DNA of 64,000 nucleotides. Source: Rodentolepis nana. Its lineage: Eukaryota > Platyhelminthes > Cestoda > Cyclophyllidea > Hymenolepididae. Of the stretch, positions 25,239-37,600 are shown piece by piece; position 1 is the first letter of the stretch; each line of letters begins with the position of its first letter. The position numbers and the translations under genes are program-made. The stretch spans positions 1 to 64,000 of the forward strand of contig UZAE01012054.1 of the NCBI GenBank assembly GCA_900617975.1, written 5' to 3'. The notes beneath the pieces are model-generated. The model was given only the letters and a program-made list of their open reading frames with translations, was not told the origin of the DNA and did not search any database.

Positions 25239-28200
25239 ATGGCTTTTCGATCAGTGATCCTGTAAGCTTTAAGCTTTGTAAGATTATTTACCTCTTTTAA
25301 GTTTGAAGAATGAATAACATTTTATTATGTATTAATTTCAATATATTTTTTATGTTCGAGATGTCATTTACAAATTATTATTAACTTATGTTTGTAACAC
25401 ATAACAGAAGTCATAATTTTTAAATTATCAAGGAAATCTTCCTCTTTTTTTCGACTGAATCTAATATCTGCTTCGCGAGGATATACTGCTACAAATGAGC
25501 CTTTGAAGGATTATGCCATTGGAAGTCCTGAACGTGAAAAACTCGAAGCGTCACTTTCAAAAATGCAATCGAGTGCCCCTAACCCCGTTCCCGTTTGTAT
25601 AGGAGATCGTGAAATCCTTACCAATGAACACCATGAGCATGTCTACGTAAGAAAATTTTTTATAACGCAACAAAATTGACAAGTAATATCTTTTTTTCAG
25701 ATATTTACTTGATTCGAAATTTCATTACTTCATTCCTGGCATCCTCTCTCTTTCATTTTTAATGCCGAAAACTGACAGTTATAATCAATCTTTTTTTAAT
25801 TGACTTCTATTGCTTATGCGGCATTGATGGTGCTTACAGCTAACCATACTGATCGACCAAACTTCTTGATTTTCCTATTTTTTCATCAGTTCTATTAATT
25901 TCCGTAACTGGGCGAAATTGCGGTCATGTTTAGAAACACTAGACTGATCAATTTTTTTCTCTAGATATTGCACAATTGATAGTTACTATAGCGTACTTTT
26001 AAAGTATAATTTTTAGCGATCACACGACGAAAATAATAATGATTGCACCCAAAAATCCCCTGACATTTTGGCCTACTGGTAAATTTTTCCCCACTTAGTT
26101 AACCAATAAAAATTGTATTACATTCAAGTTGATAGTGTAAACTTACTTCTTAATTGCCCTTTATAAAAATTCACGCCTGAATGCTACTGTAATATGCTCA
26201 ATGTTAGAAAGTCCTATTGAAGTTATTTTGACTGGTACCCTACCAGACATTTGAAATGCTTTAACATGAAATCAAGAATTTTTAATGCACCCTTTACGAT
26301 GACACTAGTCATTGTTGTGAACATATCGAGAATCTAAATAATTTAGAGTAAATACGATTTGAATTTCAGCCCTTCGATAAAAAACACGTCTTTGCTGCCA
26401 ATCACATGGGAAGTGAGGCACAAATAGCAGAATCCATTGACTCCTGTTTGAAGTCCCGTGCCTATTGGTCTCGTACGTCTTTCGAAAAGCGAGCTGACAT
26501 TTTTCTCAAAGCTGCGGATTTGATTTCCGGGAAGTATCGATATGACTTACTCGCAGCCACAATGCTTGGACAAGGGAAAACCATTTTCCAAGCAGAGATT
26601 GATGCTGCCGCTGAATTAGCTGACTTCCTACGTTTCAATATTAATTTTGCCTATAATGCTATGGCTTATAAACCACTGGATGGGAACGACTGCACGAATA
26701 CTCTCCGCTATCGTCCTACAGAGGGATTCTGGGCTGCGCTACCACCATTCAATTTTACTGCTATTGCGGGTAATTTGGCTTCTGCTCCTGTTATTATGGG
26801 GAATGTTTGTGTCTGGAAGCCTTCTGACTCCTCATCTTATTCGAATTACCTTATCTACAAGTAAGTCTCCTCTTCAATTTGCATTCTGATCAGTAAAAAA
26901 CAGACGTGTGAGAAGATGAGATAAAATATATTTAAATCACATAGAAACATAGCTTAATGGACCCAAAAGCGAGTATCTACTGAATTGAGTAGGTAGCTCA
27001 TTGAAAAGGGATTAGGAAATTATCTTTATTGTTATTAATTTATCGAATCTCAGTTCAGTTGGTGAATATTAAGGGTCTTTTCAAATCACGTCGGTCTCTA
27101 CTCGAAATATATAATCATTCGAATATTATATTAAACAGTCTTATAAACGTCAATTTGATGTTTAACAGGTAGCTAGCTTTTTCATAAACAGTGCTGTTAA
27201 AATGTTGACCATCTCAGCTTAAATAGCATAGACATGACCTTTGAAGAGATGAGGTTTTAGTTATCCATGAGAGTGTATCCTACCACCGTGCCTTTATTTT
27301 TAAATAAGAGCCTTGCATTCATAAACTGTAAATTGGCATTAATGTCCAAGAGTGTTTGGAAATACGGGAATCAAATACTATCTGGATGCTCATGCACTTC
27401 GATTGAAGTCGATGGCCTCTAGTTTTATCCAAGTTGCCATCCACTCATTACTAATTTGATCAGATTTATTACTTTCCACCATAGAATAACTCTTAAAATC
27501 TAGAATAGCGCTTTACTCAAGGTACTCTGCCTCAAAATGGGTCAGAAATATTTTTTGGACATGATTTATTACGATGTCCTGCTATTCTGTTCCTTCTAGA
27601 ATATTTAGAGAAGCGGGATTACCCGCCGGTGTCATCAATTTTATTCCCACACCTGGCCCAAGGTTCGGAAAGGTTATTTGCGGTAATCCCCACCTCGCTG
27701 GAATAAACTTTACTGGAAGCACAAAGTAAGCCTCTACTTTATACAATATTATCCCATGTAGCACCTATCGAACCGTTTTGCAGAACATAGCCGACAACTT
27801 GGAACGCTTCAAAACGTATCCTCGAGCTATCGGAGGTTGGTTTATTTTCACATCGTTTTTATATATTTCAACCTTCTAGAATGTGGTGGAAAGAACTATC
27901 ACTTCGTTCATTCAAGTGCAAGTCCTGAAAGGGTTGCATTGGCCACCTTACGAAGTGCCTTCGAATACACGGGACAGAAATGCAGCGCTTGCAGTCGACT
28001 CTATGTTCCTCAATCCTTGTGGCCACAGATTCGTGATCAGTTAGTTCAACTACTTAAGGATGTGAAGATCGGTTCACCACTAGAAAAGGAGACTTTTACA
28101 TCCGCAGTTATTGACAAGGCTGTAAGTCCTATAATTTTGGCAAGGTGTGTGTGTGTGTCCATGACACAATTATTTGAAATACTGGTCTAGTTGGGAGTCT

Positions 28201-30209
28201 CAGCTTGGACAAACATTCATCTTTCATCTTCCAGGCCTTCACAAAAATTGCCGAATATATTGACTATGCAAACAAGTGTGAGGACATGAAACTGATCGCC
28301 GGTGGAACCTATGACGACTCCGTTGGCTACTACATTCAACCAACTGTTTATGAGACGAAGGATCCGAGTAATAAGATTATGAAGGTAGCTGAATCTGTTT
28401 TATCGCTTAATGCATTTCAGAATCTGTATTATTCAGCATTTCTTCATTTTGCATGCACTATTGTCTTTTATCGTATACAAGTATCACAATTTTAAGGTAA
28501 TGCATATCTCATTTGCCGTTATAAAATTTAACCACAACCACACCTCAAGCCTTCTACAGTAATTTAAACTATTCATTAAATTATAAGGGTGATATATTAA
28601 CAGTTCGTGAAATTTTCTCTTAAATATGGAAATTTTGCGGTCAGTATTTGAAGCAAATGGATGCGGAATATCTTGCAGGAACTTCTGTCAAAAATTAGTG
28701 GTTATAAAGGCATGAGGAAAAGACATGCAGCCTATAAGATGTATGAAAGGTAACGATAATGACCAAGAAACATTCAGGTACATGGGGGAGAGGGATTGAA
28801 AGTGAGTATACCTCGGTATGCTTGCTTCCCCCTTTCCTCATTCTCTGGCCTGGTGTGCCTACTTTCACGCTAGTTCCCAAGCTTACTTCGAATGTCCCTA
28901 TGTCAACTTTCTTGGTAGATTGTCTATATAACTGCTGTGTTTTTTGTTTAATTCCACTACTTTCATCTAGTATAAAATCTCATTTGCAAAGTCGGAAAAT
29001 TATAAATCTTCCCTTGGATAGTTTATTTCTGCATATTAATTCAAAATTATTGGAATGGATTAAACAATATACCAATAGCAAATTATTTTCTGCTTAATGT
29101 AACTTAATTACTAAGTCATTTAACAGGTGAACATGTGCAATTAAAAGCTCTGTGATTGTATTTGGAATTATTCCGGCAAAACACTCAACTAGCTTTATAG
29201 GGCACAGTACCAAGAAATGGAATAGCACCAAGAATGCACTAAATAATGGAATAATTCTTTAAAATGTATGCTGTCTCTGGTACTAGACGCAGGTGCATAC
29301 TAAAGACCGTCATCATGTTTGAATGCAAGTTTGCAGAGGTGACCTGAATGACCGTTTTGGAGCGTGACTGACTACTTGGCACAGGACTAATTTAACTCAT
29401 TAGCTTATAGTTTTATTCGGTTAGTTTATGATTGGTAGATTAAAATTATAGTGTTTTCTATATTTTCTTTTCAAACCAAGGACGATATCTTTGGTCCAAT
29501 TCTCTGTGTTTATGTTTACGAGGACAATGAAGTTGAAAAAACTCTTGACCTCGTTGACGGCACCAGCGACTACGGCTTGACAGGTTTTTTTCTCTCGGTT
29601 TTAAATGAATAATTCCACTGATTCAGCTGTCGCCCTAATCATTTTGCTTATTCTCTTCTTCTACAGGCTCATTGTTTGCTGAAGATGAGACTTTCATTGA
29701 GTACTTCATGGATAGAATGATCGATACTGTGGGTAATATGTACATCAATGTACAGTCAACAGGTGCTGTGGTGGGAAATCAGCCCTTTGGCGGTGCTCGA
29801 TTGTCTGGTAAGTTTGCACGAGGCACATTTTGACATACTAAAATTGTACGCACTATTTAATATTCGAACCATTTTGACCTATTAGTTTTTTATTTCTCCC
29901 TCGTACCTTTAACTCAATCATATAGTCATCTATTATTTCGATTGGCTGAATCCGTCCAGCCTATTTGGTACATAGTTTTAACACGCTCATCATGTGGTTG
30001 ATTATTTTTTTTTCTCTTGTCGTGCTCCATCTGCATAAATTTAAAAACGGATTTACCCACTTACCATAGGCCTATTATTTTCTTATTGTTTTACAGGAAC
30101 AAATGATAAGGCTGGAGGACCCCATTACGTGTTGCGTTTCACCTCACCATTGTCAATAAAGAAACAGACAAAACCTTTTGGCTCATGGAAACAAATTCAT
30201 ATGAAATGA
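25239..30209 (+). CDS. ALDH4A1: delta-1-pyrroline-5-carboxylate dehydrogenase
   Basis: Mitochondrial enzyme oxidising pyrroline-5-carboxylate/glutamate semialdehyde to glutamate with NAD, the last step of proline catabolism. Exons: 25239-25261, 25433-25646, 26370-26860, 27600-27725, 27762-27835, 27880-28121, 28235-28384, 29481-29583, 29667-29807, 30097-30209. They sum to 1677 nt, an intact frame of 558 aa (human about 563). The N-terminus (MAFRSVILKSSSFFRLN) is basic, serine-rich and free of acids, as expected of a targeting peptide. Family motifs: GQGKTIFQAEIDAAAEL, SPFNFTAI-type PPFNFTAIAGNLASAP, the NAD-site GINFTGST, ECGGKN (general-base Glu310) and GQKCSACSRLYVP (nucleophile Cys344), then IFGPIL and NQPFGGARLSGTNDKAGGP near the end. 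Introns 4 and 5 are only 36 and 44 nt. The exon 2 acceptor (caag at 25429-25432) was chosen because it alone keeps the frame. Identity is very secure; exon 1 is less so. Confidence 0.95.
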
Positions 30210-31018
30210 ATTCCTTTTTTTTCATGTTGCCCTTATCCTCATTCATCCTCCCACTGATAAATTTCGAATGTTATTCTGACGCAATTAAAATTTTTGGATC
30301 AACAAATACACATATTTATTTAATTTATTCAAACTATCTCCAGGCCTTATAATTTTGGGTGTAAGATTAATATGTTCCGATGACGAGCGCTTCGGTCGTA
30401 CGTATCTTATGTATTGACGCTTAAAAATAGTAGCAAAATACTAGAGCAAAATCTATTATGTGTAGTAAATGGCAATTGGCACCTGGTGGGCAGAAATGTA
30501 AAGACTTCAAGAATACTATTCATGTTAAAAACAGTTATGTGCTTATGTGGACGTCGATGCAGACATAGGTACCACCAATGATGATGAAACGTCATCTTGT
30601 GAAGTTATGTTAGGGTATAAACAAAATTTGATTCGTAAACAAAGTGGGGTGGATTCCCGAACACCTACGTGCTGACCAAGACACGAGTGACTTAGCCTAT
30701 TTGTTCTTTGACTCCCGTTCACATTGCTTCAAAACCTTTTACCCTAATTTATGAAATTACAATTTACTTAAATTTATGTATGTCACAATTTTGTCAGCAC
30801 CTAATAAATCCGGGTGTCATCTGAGATTTAATTCTTTCAAAGTTATTTCAATATTTAGCATATGGATAAACCGAGAAATGATTTCATTTTAAGATCTAGG
30901 AATTTCCTATGAAAAGTGAAACAAGTGTTTAATTACTATTCATAATGTTGAGAAGTGACACACTTAAGAGAGAGAAGATAGAAATGTCATGAACTTGAGT
31001 TTTATGGAAAGAGCTGTT
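30210..31018. other. ALDH4A1 3' UTR and intergenic spacer
   Basis: Short AT-rich spacer with no coding signal; it leads into the third SINE-like insertion. Confidence 0.6.
30284..30289 (+). terminator. possible ALDH4A1 poly(A) signal
   Basis: ATTAAA, the common variant hexamer, 75 nt after the stop codon. No canonical AATAAA lies closer after the stop. Confidence 0.4.
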
Positions 31019-31034
31019 ATACGACGATAAATAT

Positions 31035-31341
31035 TTATTTCAAATGACAGGCATTTTGATCATCGGCCCTTGTTCTGACTTCGGGCTTCATAGAGGGAAG
31101 GAACATCAAAGTGAGAAAAATTAGAGGGGGAACAGGAGAGTGAATCACGGATGTATAAGAGACAGACAGACACAAAGGTAGAGAAAAGTCAAAAAGAGAA
31201 CTGTGGAGGTGGTCGAATATGACATACAGTGAGGTCATGGTAGTTTGAAGTCAGAAGTCAACGACCGGTTTATAGACTTTTTTACCGTATGAGTATACGC
31301 TGACCAGGGCGCATCACGTGGAGGTAAGTCTATCGCACAAC
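31035..31341 (-). mobile_element. SINE-like element, copy 3
   Basis: Shortest copy, about 307 bp, between ALDH4A1 and TCERG1. It keeps tttcaaatgacaggc, the cttcatagagggaagg module, gaatatgacatacagtgagg, gagtatacgctgaccagg and cacgtggaggtaagtctatc. The flanks atacgacgataaatat (31019-31034) and atacgacagtaaatat (31342-31357) form a 16 bp target-site duplication with two mismatches. It lacks the terminal CCC seen in copies 1, 2, 4 and 5. Confidence 0.8.
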
Positions 31342-31677
31342 ATACGACAGTAAATATAAATCAAACAGGACTTTTGTGCCGAATTAAAAACTCTAAATCA
31401 TTATTACAGGAGATTTTATTTTCAGTGGAGAACAATGGAATTTTATTAAAAAGTAAAAATAAAAGACATATTATTCAGGAACAATTTAAATACCAATAAG
31501 CATAATTTAATTATAAAATATTATTTTTTAACTTAAATTAGCTTTGATTAAATATTTTGCATATGGTAATTGATTTTATCACGGTTTATTTTATAACATT
31601 TTACTTTAAACTAATTCTAATAAACCATGCTGTGTTTGAATGGGTTAAATTTTCTGCTTGTTTCGTTTAATCTGAAA

Positions 31678-34600
31678 ATGTCTGGGGATGCTAATATTGA
31701 CCGTATGCAAGAGCAACCTATTGACGAAGATGATGGAAGTCCTGATTCAAAACAATTTATTCCAAATTATGGGTATGCAACAAAATTTTGCGCTGCTTAT
31801 TTTTTAGCCCACCTCAAGGAATACCCCGTCCCAATATGCCTCAATCATTTCGTCCTGGTATGAAGCCACCTAATATGCCACCGATGCCATATAGGGGCCC
31901 AATAATGCGACCACAACGACCGATGGGCATGAGGTATATGCCTGTTTTTTTAATCCTATCTTTAGACCTGGCCATCATGGAATGCGACCAATGGGAATGC
32001 CGAATTATAGAGGTCCACCGAGACCTTTTGATGGCCCACAGCGACCTCCTTTTGATATGTCGACTAGAGGGCCACCACGGTATCCTCCACAACGGTATCC
32101 TCCCAGAATGGTTGATAGTGATGATAATCCAGATGGTTACTTTGATCAAGATGGCTTCCCGCCAGACGACTTTCCTAATATGCCACCAAATATGCACCAT
32201 CGTGGTCCGATGCCTCCTAGAGGGTATGGAATGCCACCGGGTCCACATTTCATGGGTGGTCCACCTAGAATGATGAATGGTGGCCCTTCTGCTTCTGATA
32301 TGGGCCCACCGGGTCCTTATGGTCCTCCAAGACCTGGCTACATGACTCCCAGAGGTCAGTATCCACAATTTTCTCCGGGTGGGCAAGATATGTCTTATGA
32401 CGGTAAGCGCTGTTTTTTTCACGAGATGACTTCCAGATTCATATAATTCAGGTTTTTCATCATGAGAAATAACTGTTGATTAAGAGTATATCAGTATATT
32501 GCCTTTTGGCCTCTAGTTTCTTTCGATAAGTTGGACTAATTGTACTTACAGACTATAAAGGGGGCATAGAGCTTTCGAAGTTTTCTGATTTTAACGAGGG
32601 ATGCCCTCATTAATTGTTTAATATCTTAAGTTCATATGGTATTTTTAATTATGTTTGGGCTACATCTTTATCTTTGATTCACAACCATGAAATATATTTA
32701 TTAGTTTCTTTTTTCTTCCTTCTGGTTCCTTGATTCCTGAATTATGATGATGGTCTTATCAGTTTTTTCCCTAGAGTTGCTCAACAAATTTTTATTAAGA
32801 CTTCTATAATTTATACTGTTTGTTCTACTGGATGCATTAGCCTTATTTAAACATTTAAGCTGAAATGCATTCTGTTGCCTTATTCTTGCACATTATGTTT
32901 ATTCTTTGATTGATTTTTACCATTATAGTTTTACAAATGATATTTTCTCTTTTCTGTTTCCCTGAGTACTTTTGCTGTATATTCAAATAGGCTGTAATGA
33001 CTGGTCATATTGATATTTAAATTAGATTCGCTTTTTGGAAGTTGCTTATTTGCGTTAATACAAATTTTAATACCGCTTGGTGAGATTCAATCTTGAAACT
33101 TTGAAAGCGTTCTAGTTTCATACATTCGGTGTTTACCGTTGAGCCATTGTGTCGTTTATCGGCTCAACTTTAGGTGAGAGAATTGACTTCGAAATAATTT
33201 TCTGAGATGTTTATTCATTCACGCATCTGTGCCTGCAGTAATATTTAATTAAAAATTTTTTACGATGGGGGAAATTTTTAAATCGTTCAACAACGAGTCC
33301 TGCAAGTAGCGTTAAAGTGGCGTTCGAGCTATTGTGGTTAATCCCGTCTTGTTATCTCAGCCGATTTATGGAATCGAGCTATACTGTATTTACTTAATAG
33401 TTGATTCAAGTGCCCTTATTCCCCACTTTAATACTGAGCAATTTCCCGTCTACAATGTCCAATGCTATTTTTTTGATTAGAATGGTCGGTTTTGATATTC
33501 ATTGATTTTTTTTCAAGGTTGAGAAAGCTAGATGTTGATCTAAATCATTTAAAGCAGCTTATTTCCATAACTGAGTTAAGATATATTTAAGTAAATGTCC
33601 GCTCCATATTAATTGTTATTAAATTATAGGTCAACCTGGAGGGCCACCTCCCAATGGTCAACCACCATATGGGGTTATGCCCCCTCCTCATCCAATGCTT
33701 ACTTCAGGCAATAGTGACATGTCTCAAATGGGTCATCATGATGAATCATCTCCAAACGGAGGTGGACCTCTTTTACCACTCTCGGCCTCCTCAGACAGTG
33801 ATGAACGTCAAAATATGCCCGTTGGACCTGGTCCAATGCCACCACCCCCGATGCAGCCTCCTTTCGGTGGGATGCCCCCACCGTATGGCCAACTACCATC
33901 GCAGCAGCAGCCAAATCTCTATCAACAGCAACAAGGGATGCAGCCATCTTCAACACAAGCCGTGGGCAACCACAATGGACCCCCTGGTAGGCCTTATATG
34001 CAACCACCACCTATGGGTTTTCCTCCTGTTCCACCAATAATGCATAGTGGTCCACCACCACCTTTGGGTGGTGGTAGTGGTGGTATGTACAGCATGCCTC
34101 CTCCACCAAATCCACAACAGCCACCACCTAGTGGCAGTTACTCGGGAGCACACCAAATAAGCGCTCCCCCCCCTCAACCCACCAACCCTCGTGATGAGAT
34201 TTGGGTTGAACATACCGCCGCGGATGGAAAAGTGTACTTCTACAACATGCAGACTCGTGAAACTAGGTGGGATAAACCGGAACGTGTCACAGTGATTAGA
34301 CATGGTGATGTTGAAAAACCTGCAGTTGCATCTGCAACAACTTATCAAGCAGCTCCTACGTCTGTCGTTGGTCAACCACGTCCTAGTATTCAAGCGAACC
34401 CTGTGCCGGTTAAGCCTCCGGAAGTTGCCGCGTGGACGGAGTATAAGAGTGGAGAGGGAAAATCGTACTACCATAATAGTCAAAGTAATCAAACGACTTG
34501 GGATAAGCCGCAGGTTATCATTGATTGGGAGAGTAAGTTTTTCTAATAAATTTTCCTTAGTACATTTTGTGCAATAAGTATGGTAAACGTTTCTTATATT

Positions 34601-37600
34601 TTATAGATAGCTTCAAGAAGATTGAAGATCAGCCCAAACCTCCTGTTGAGCCTCCTTTTTCAAATGTCGCTCAAACAACTGTAAGGTTTTATGATGTGAT
34701 CGATACTCTTAGTCAAATAGTTTCTTTATTAGGTTTGATAGAATCATTTTGAGTTTTTATTAAAGATCGGATTTGGAAAAGGGGATATAACTTTCCGTAG
34801 TTGAGTTTTGGTGCTTCATAAAAGCTTGATATTTTCATCAGTTTAAGTACTTTTCGTTCTAAATGCCTAATACTTTAGAGATTACAATAGTCTAAGTAAG
34901 TTAGAAAGTGACCACTTCTCATAATGGCCACTACCCTCTTAAGTGGCATAGGCTCGCAGAAAGGTATATATCGGATCATGCCCTCTCATTGACTCACTAT
35001 ATGTTCAAGTTAGTTTTCGCGGCTGTGAGTGCTTGCCTCCTGGTTGGCGAAGTTGCTGACACTTTCGCTTGCATCACTCATGCTTTATAATATCTCATTT
35101 CTTTGGTTTTATGGTTATTTAATTTCTCCAATTAGCTTTCCTCACTTTACTACAGCAACCATGTTTACGCGTCCCCTGATTAAAGTGGTCCTTAGTTCTT
35201 TAAACCTTTTCTGACGGGAAGATCTAGGATTTTTTTTGTCTTGTGTGCTGGGAATTATCAGTTGTGGGTCAATCAAATCTACTTATCTTTCAAGTTTTAT
35301 CATTTGAACTTAAATCATGATTTTTTTGGTCTACAGCCTGTCGTTCAGAGTAAACCACCCGAACCTGCTAAAGTTCAACAAACACCCACAACTGAGAAGA
35401 AACCGGAAGTTGTTCAGCAACAAGCTCCAGTAGCTGAAAAGGAGCCAGAACCGAAGAAAGAACCTGAGCAGCAGAAGGATTCTAGCCGCCCAATCTCCAG
35501 TACAGCCGTCTCCGGGACACCTTGGTGTGTGGTGTGGACTGGTGATGGAAGAGTCTTTTTCTTCAACCCCAGCAAACGCATTAGTGTTTGGGAAACACCG
35601 GATGAATTGAAAGGTCGTGCTGATGTTGAACGTATGCTTAAAAAGCCTCCAGGTGATGAAAGCGATCCTTCATCTTCACCTAAAGATGATAGCACAAAGT
35701 CTACCGACGCTATTGATAACGGTGTTGTTGTTGAGGAGCAAGAGCCTCCTTCGAAAAAACCAAAATTGTAAGTCAATTATTTCTATAAAAGCATCAAAGG
35801 GGTTGATTTTAAAAAGCGTTACAGAATAAATTTCTAAATCATTTAATTCGATTTCGCAACGCTTTAAAAAATTGCAAATTGACCTATTATATTTTTTAAG
35901 TTTGCTTAATCAACTATTTGGCTTATGGGAAATTAGGTAGTATTGATAAATTTTTAAAATTTCACGTTTCTGTGGCAGCTATTGACTCAGGCCAAAATTT
36001 ATGAGGTAGAGATATTTTAACCCATTGTATCTATTTCTTTTCATAAAAGTCTCATTTGATTGCTTTTGTAGGTCAAACAACTGCATGTCGGTGACAATTT
36101 TACTCGATTATCCTATTTAGGCTGTCAAGAGTGCAATGCGCATAAAATCTTTTCACAATAGGGTTAGCAAGTCGGCAGTTTAGACTTCTTACTGGATATG
36201 TACTATCTATTTCTAGACTGTCATGCTCTTTGTGTGCATTGGGTCATTAAGTTGATGGCCTATCAACTTTGCCACTGCTAATATGCTATTCTCTCGTTCT
36301 ACAACTTCGAGGATTACTTCATGTAGCAATTTCAGAACATGTTTTCTATCGTTCATCGAAATTTAATGATTAGATTACATTGAAATATTATGGTTAATTT
36401 TGAGACTTCGAATCTTCAGTGAGCATATCAGTCTTCTATTTTTTTCAATGGTCATAATTGGATTAGCTAATTTGCGTTATAATTACAAATTTTAGCAATA
36501 ATATTGGTTTATTTCTGTCTTAATAGAAGGCGTAGTAGTTTACGTCACAATATATTTCATTGAAATTCTTCTGTCTCATTAGTATAATGTAGATTCGATG
36601 TGTTAAGCCCCAGATATCGAAGAAATAAGTCATTCCATCTGGCTATTTATTGTAGTGAAGATTAAGTATTTTCAACGACCACTCAGGCTTGTCCTCTTGA
36701 TTGTGCTTGATTGACTGCTGAAGTGATGTGGTACGGAGGTGTTGCCATGAGTACCTTTTATGCCGCCTAATTTATTTTAGGAAACAATTCTTAAAGTCAA
36801 AGTTTCAATTAATGGCAATATTTTTTTGTAGAGAAGAGCCCATTCAAAAGGCAGCAGTTCTTAAGGACGCGTCTCCTAAACCTGAGGCCATGGTAGTTGA
36901 TGAGGAGGCCAAACAAATTGTAACCGAGCGCATCGGAGAAGACGCCATGAAGGAAGCGTTGGATCGAGCTGCGAAAGATCAGGCCAGTCTCCCTTATGAA
37001 GTCCGCGCTGAGCAATTCCGACAGATGTTGATTGACAAGCAGGTTAGTTTACTTATTTTGAGAATTGGTGTGTGATCTATCAGAAATGGGTTATTTAGCC
37101 GACTTCATCAATTTGTAATCGTCAGTAGATGAGAGGCCCTTTGGTGCTTCTCATTTGTCCAAGTTTAGTGTTTGAAAGGCCTCATTTTCAATCGATTTTT
37201 CTAACCAATTTATTTTTCTTGCTTAGGTGTCGGCCTTTTCTACATGGGATAAAGAGTTGCACAAGATCGTGTTTGATCATCGTTACCTGTTGCTGACCTG
37301 TGAGGAGAGGAAGCAAGCATTTGAGAGCTACGTAAGGGAGCGTGCTGATGTTGAGCGAACCGAAAAGAAACACAAGATGCGTGAGAAGAAGGACAAGTTC
37401 AACGAACTTCTTGCTACGGCTAATCTAAACTCCAAGTACGCGAATCTTTTGAGTTAATTTTGCTATTTAAATAAATGTGGGGGGGGGGGGGAGGGACATT
37501 TGAGAGCTGTGAAATGTGTTGTAGTAATCGACTCAGGTTTTACGACGGCACTTTAAATGTCCGTGTGCATGCTAACATTTGCACGTTGTCTCGTCTACAC

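Noticed and set aside
28759..29097. 112-codon open frame in ALDH4A1 intron 7
   Set aside because: Does not match any aldehyde dehydrogenase segment; exons 7 and 8 join perfectly without it.
31841..32422. 193-codon minus-strand open frame
   Set aside because: Shadow of the proline-rich TCERG1 exons 2 and 3.
33950..34492. 180-codon minus-strand open frame
   Set aside because: Shadow of TCERG1 exon 4, which encodes the WW domains on the + strand.
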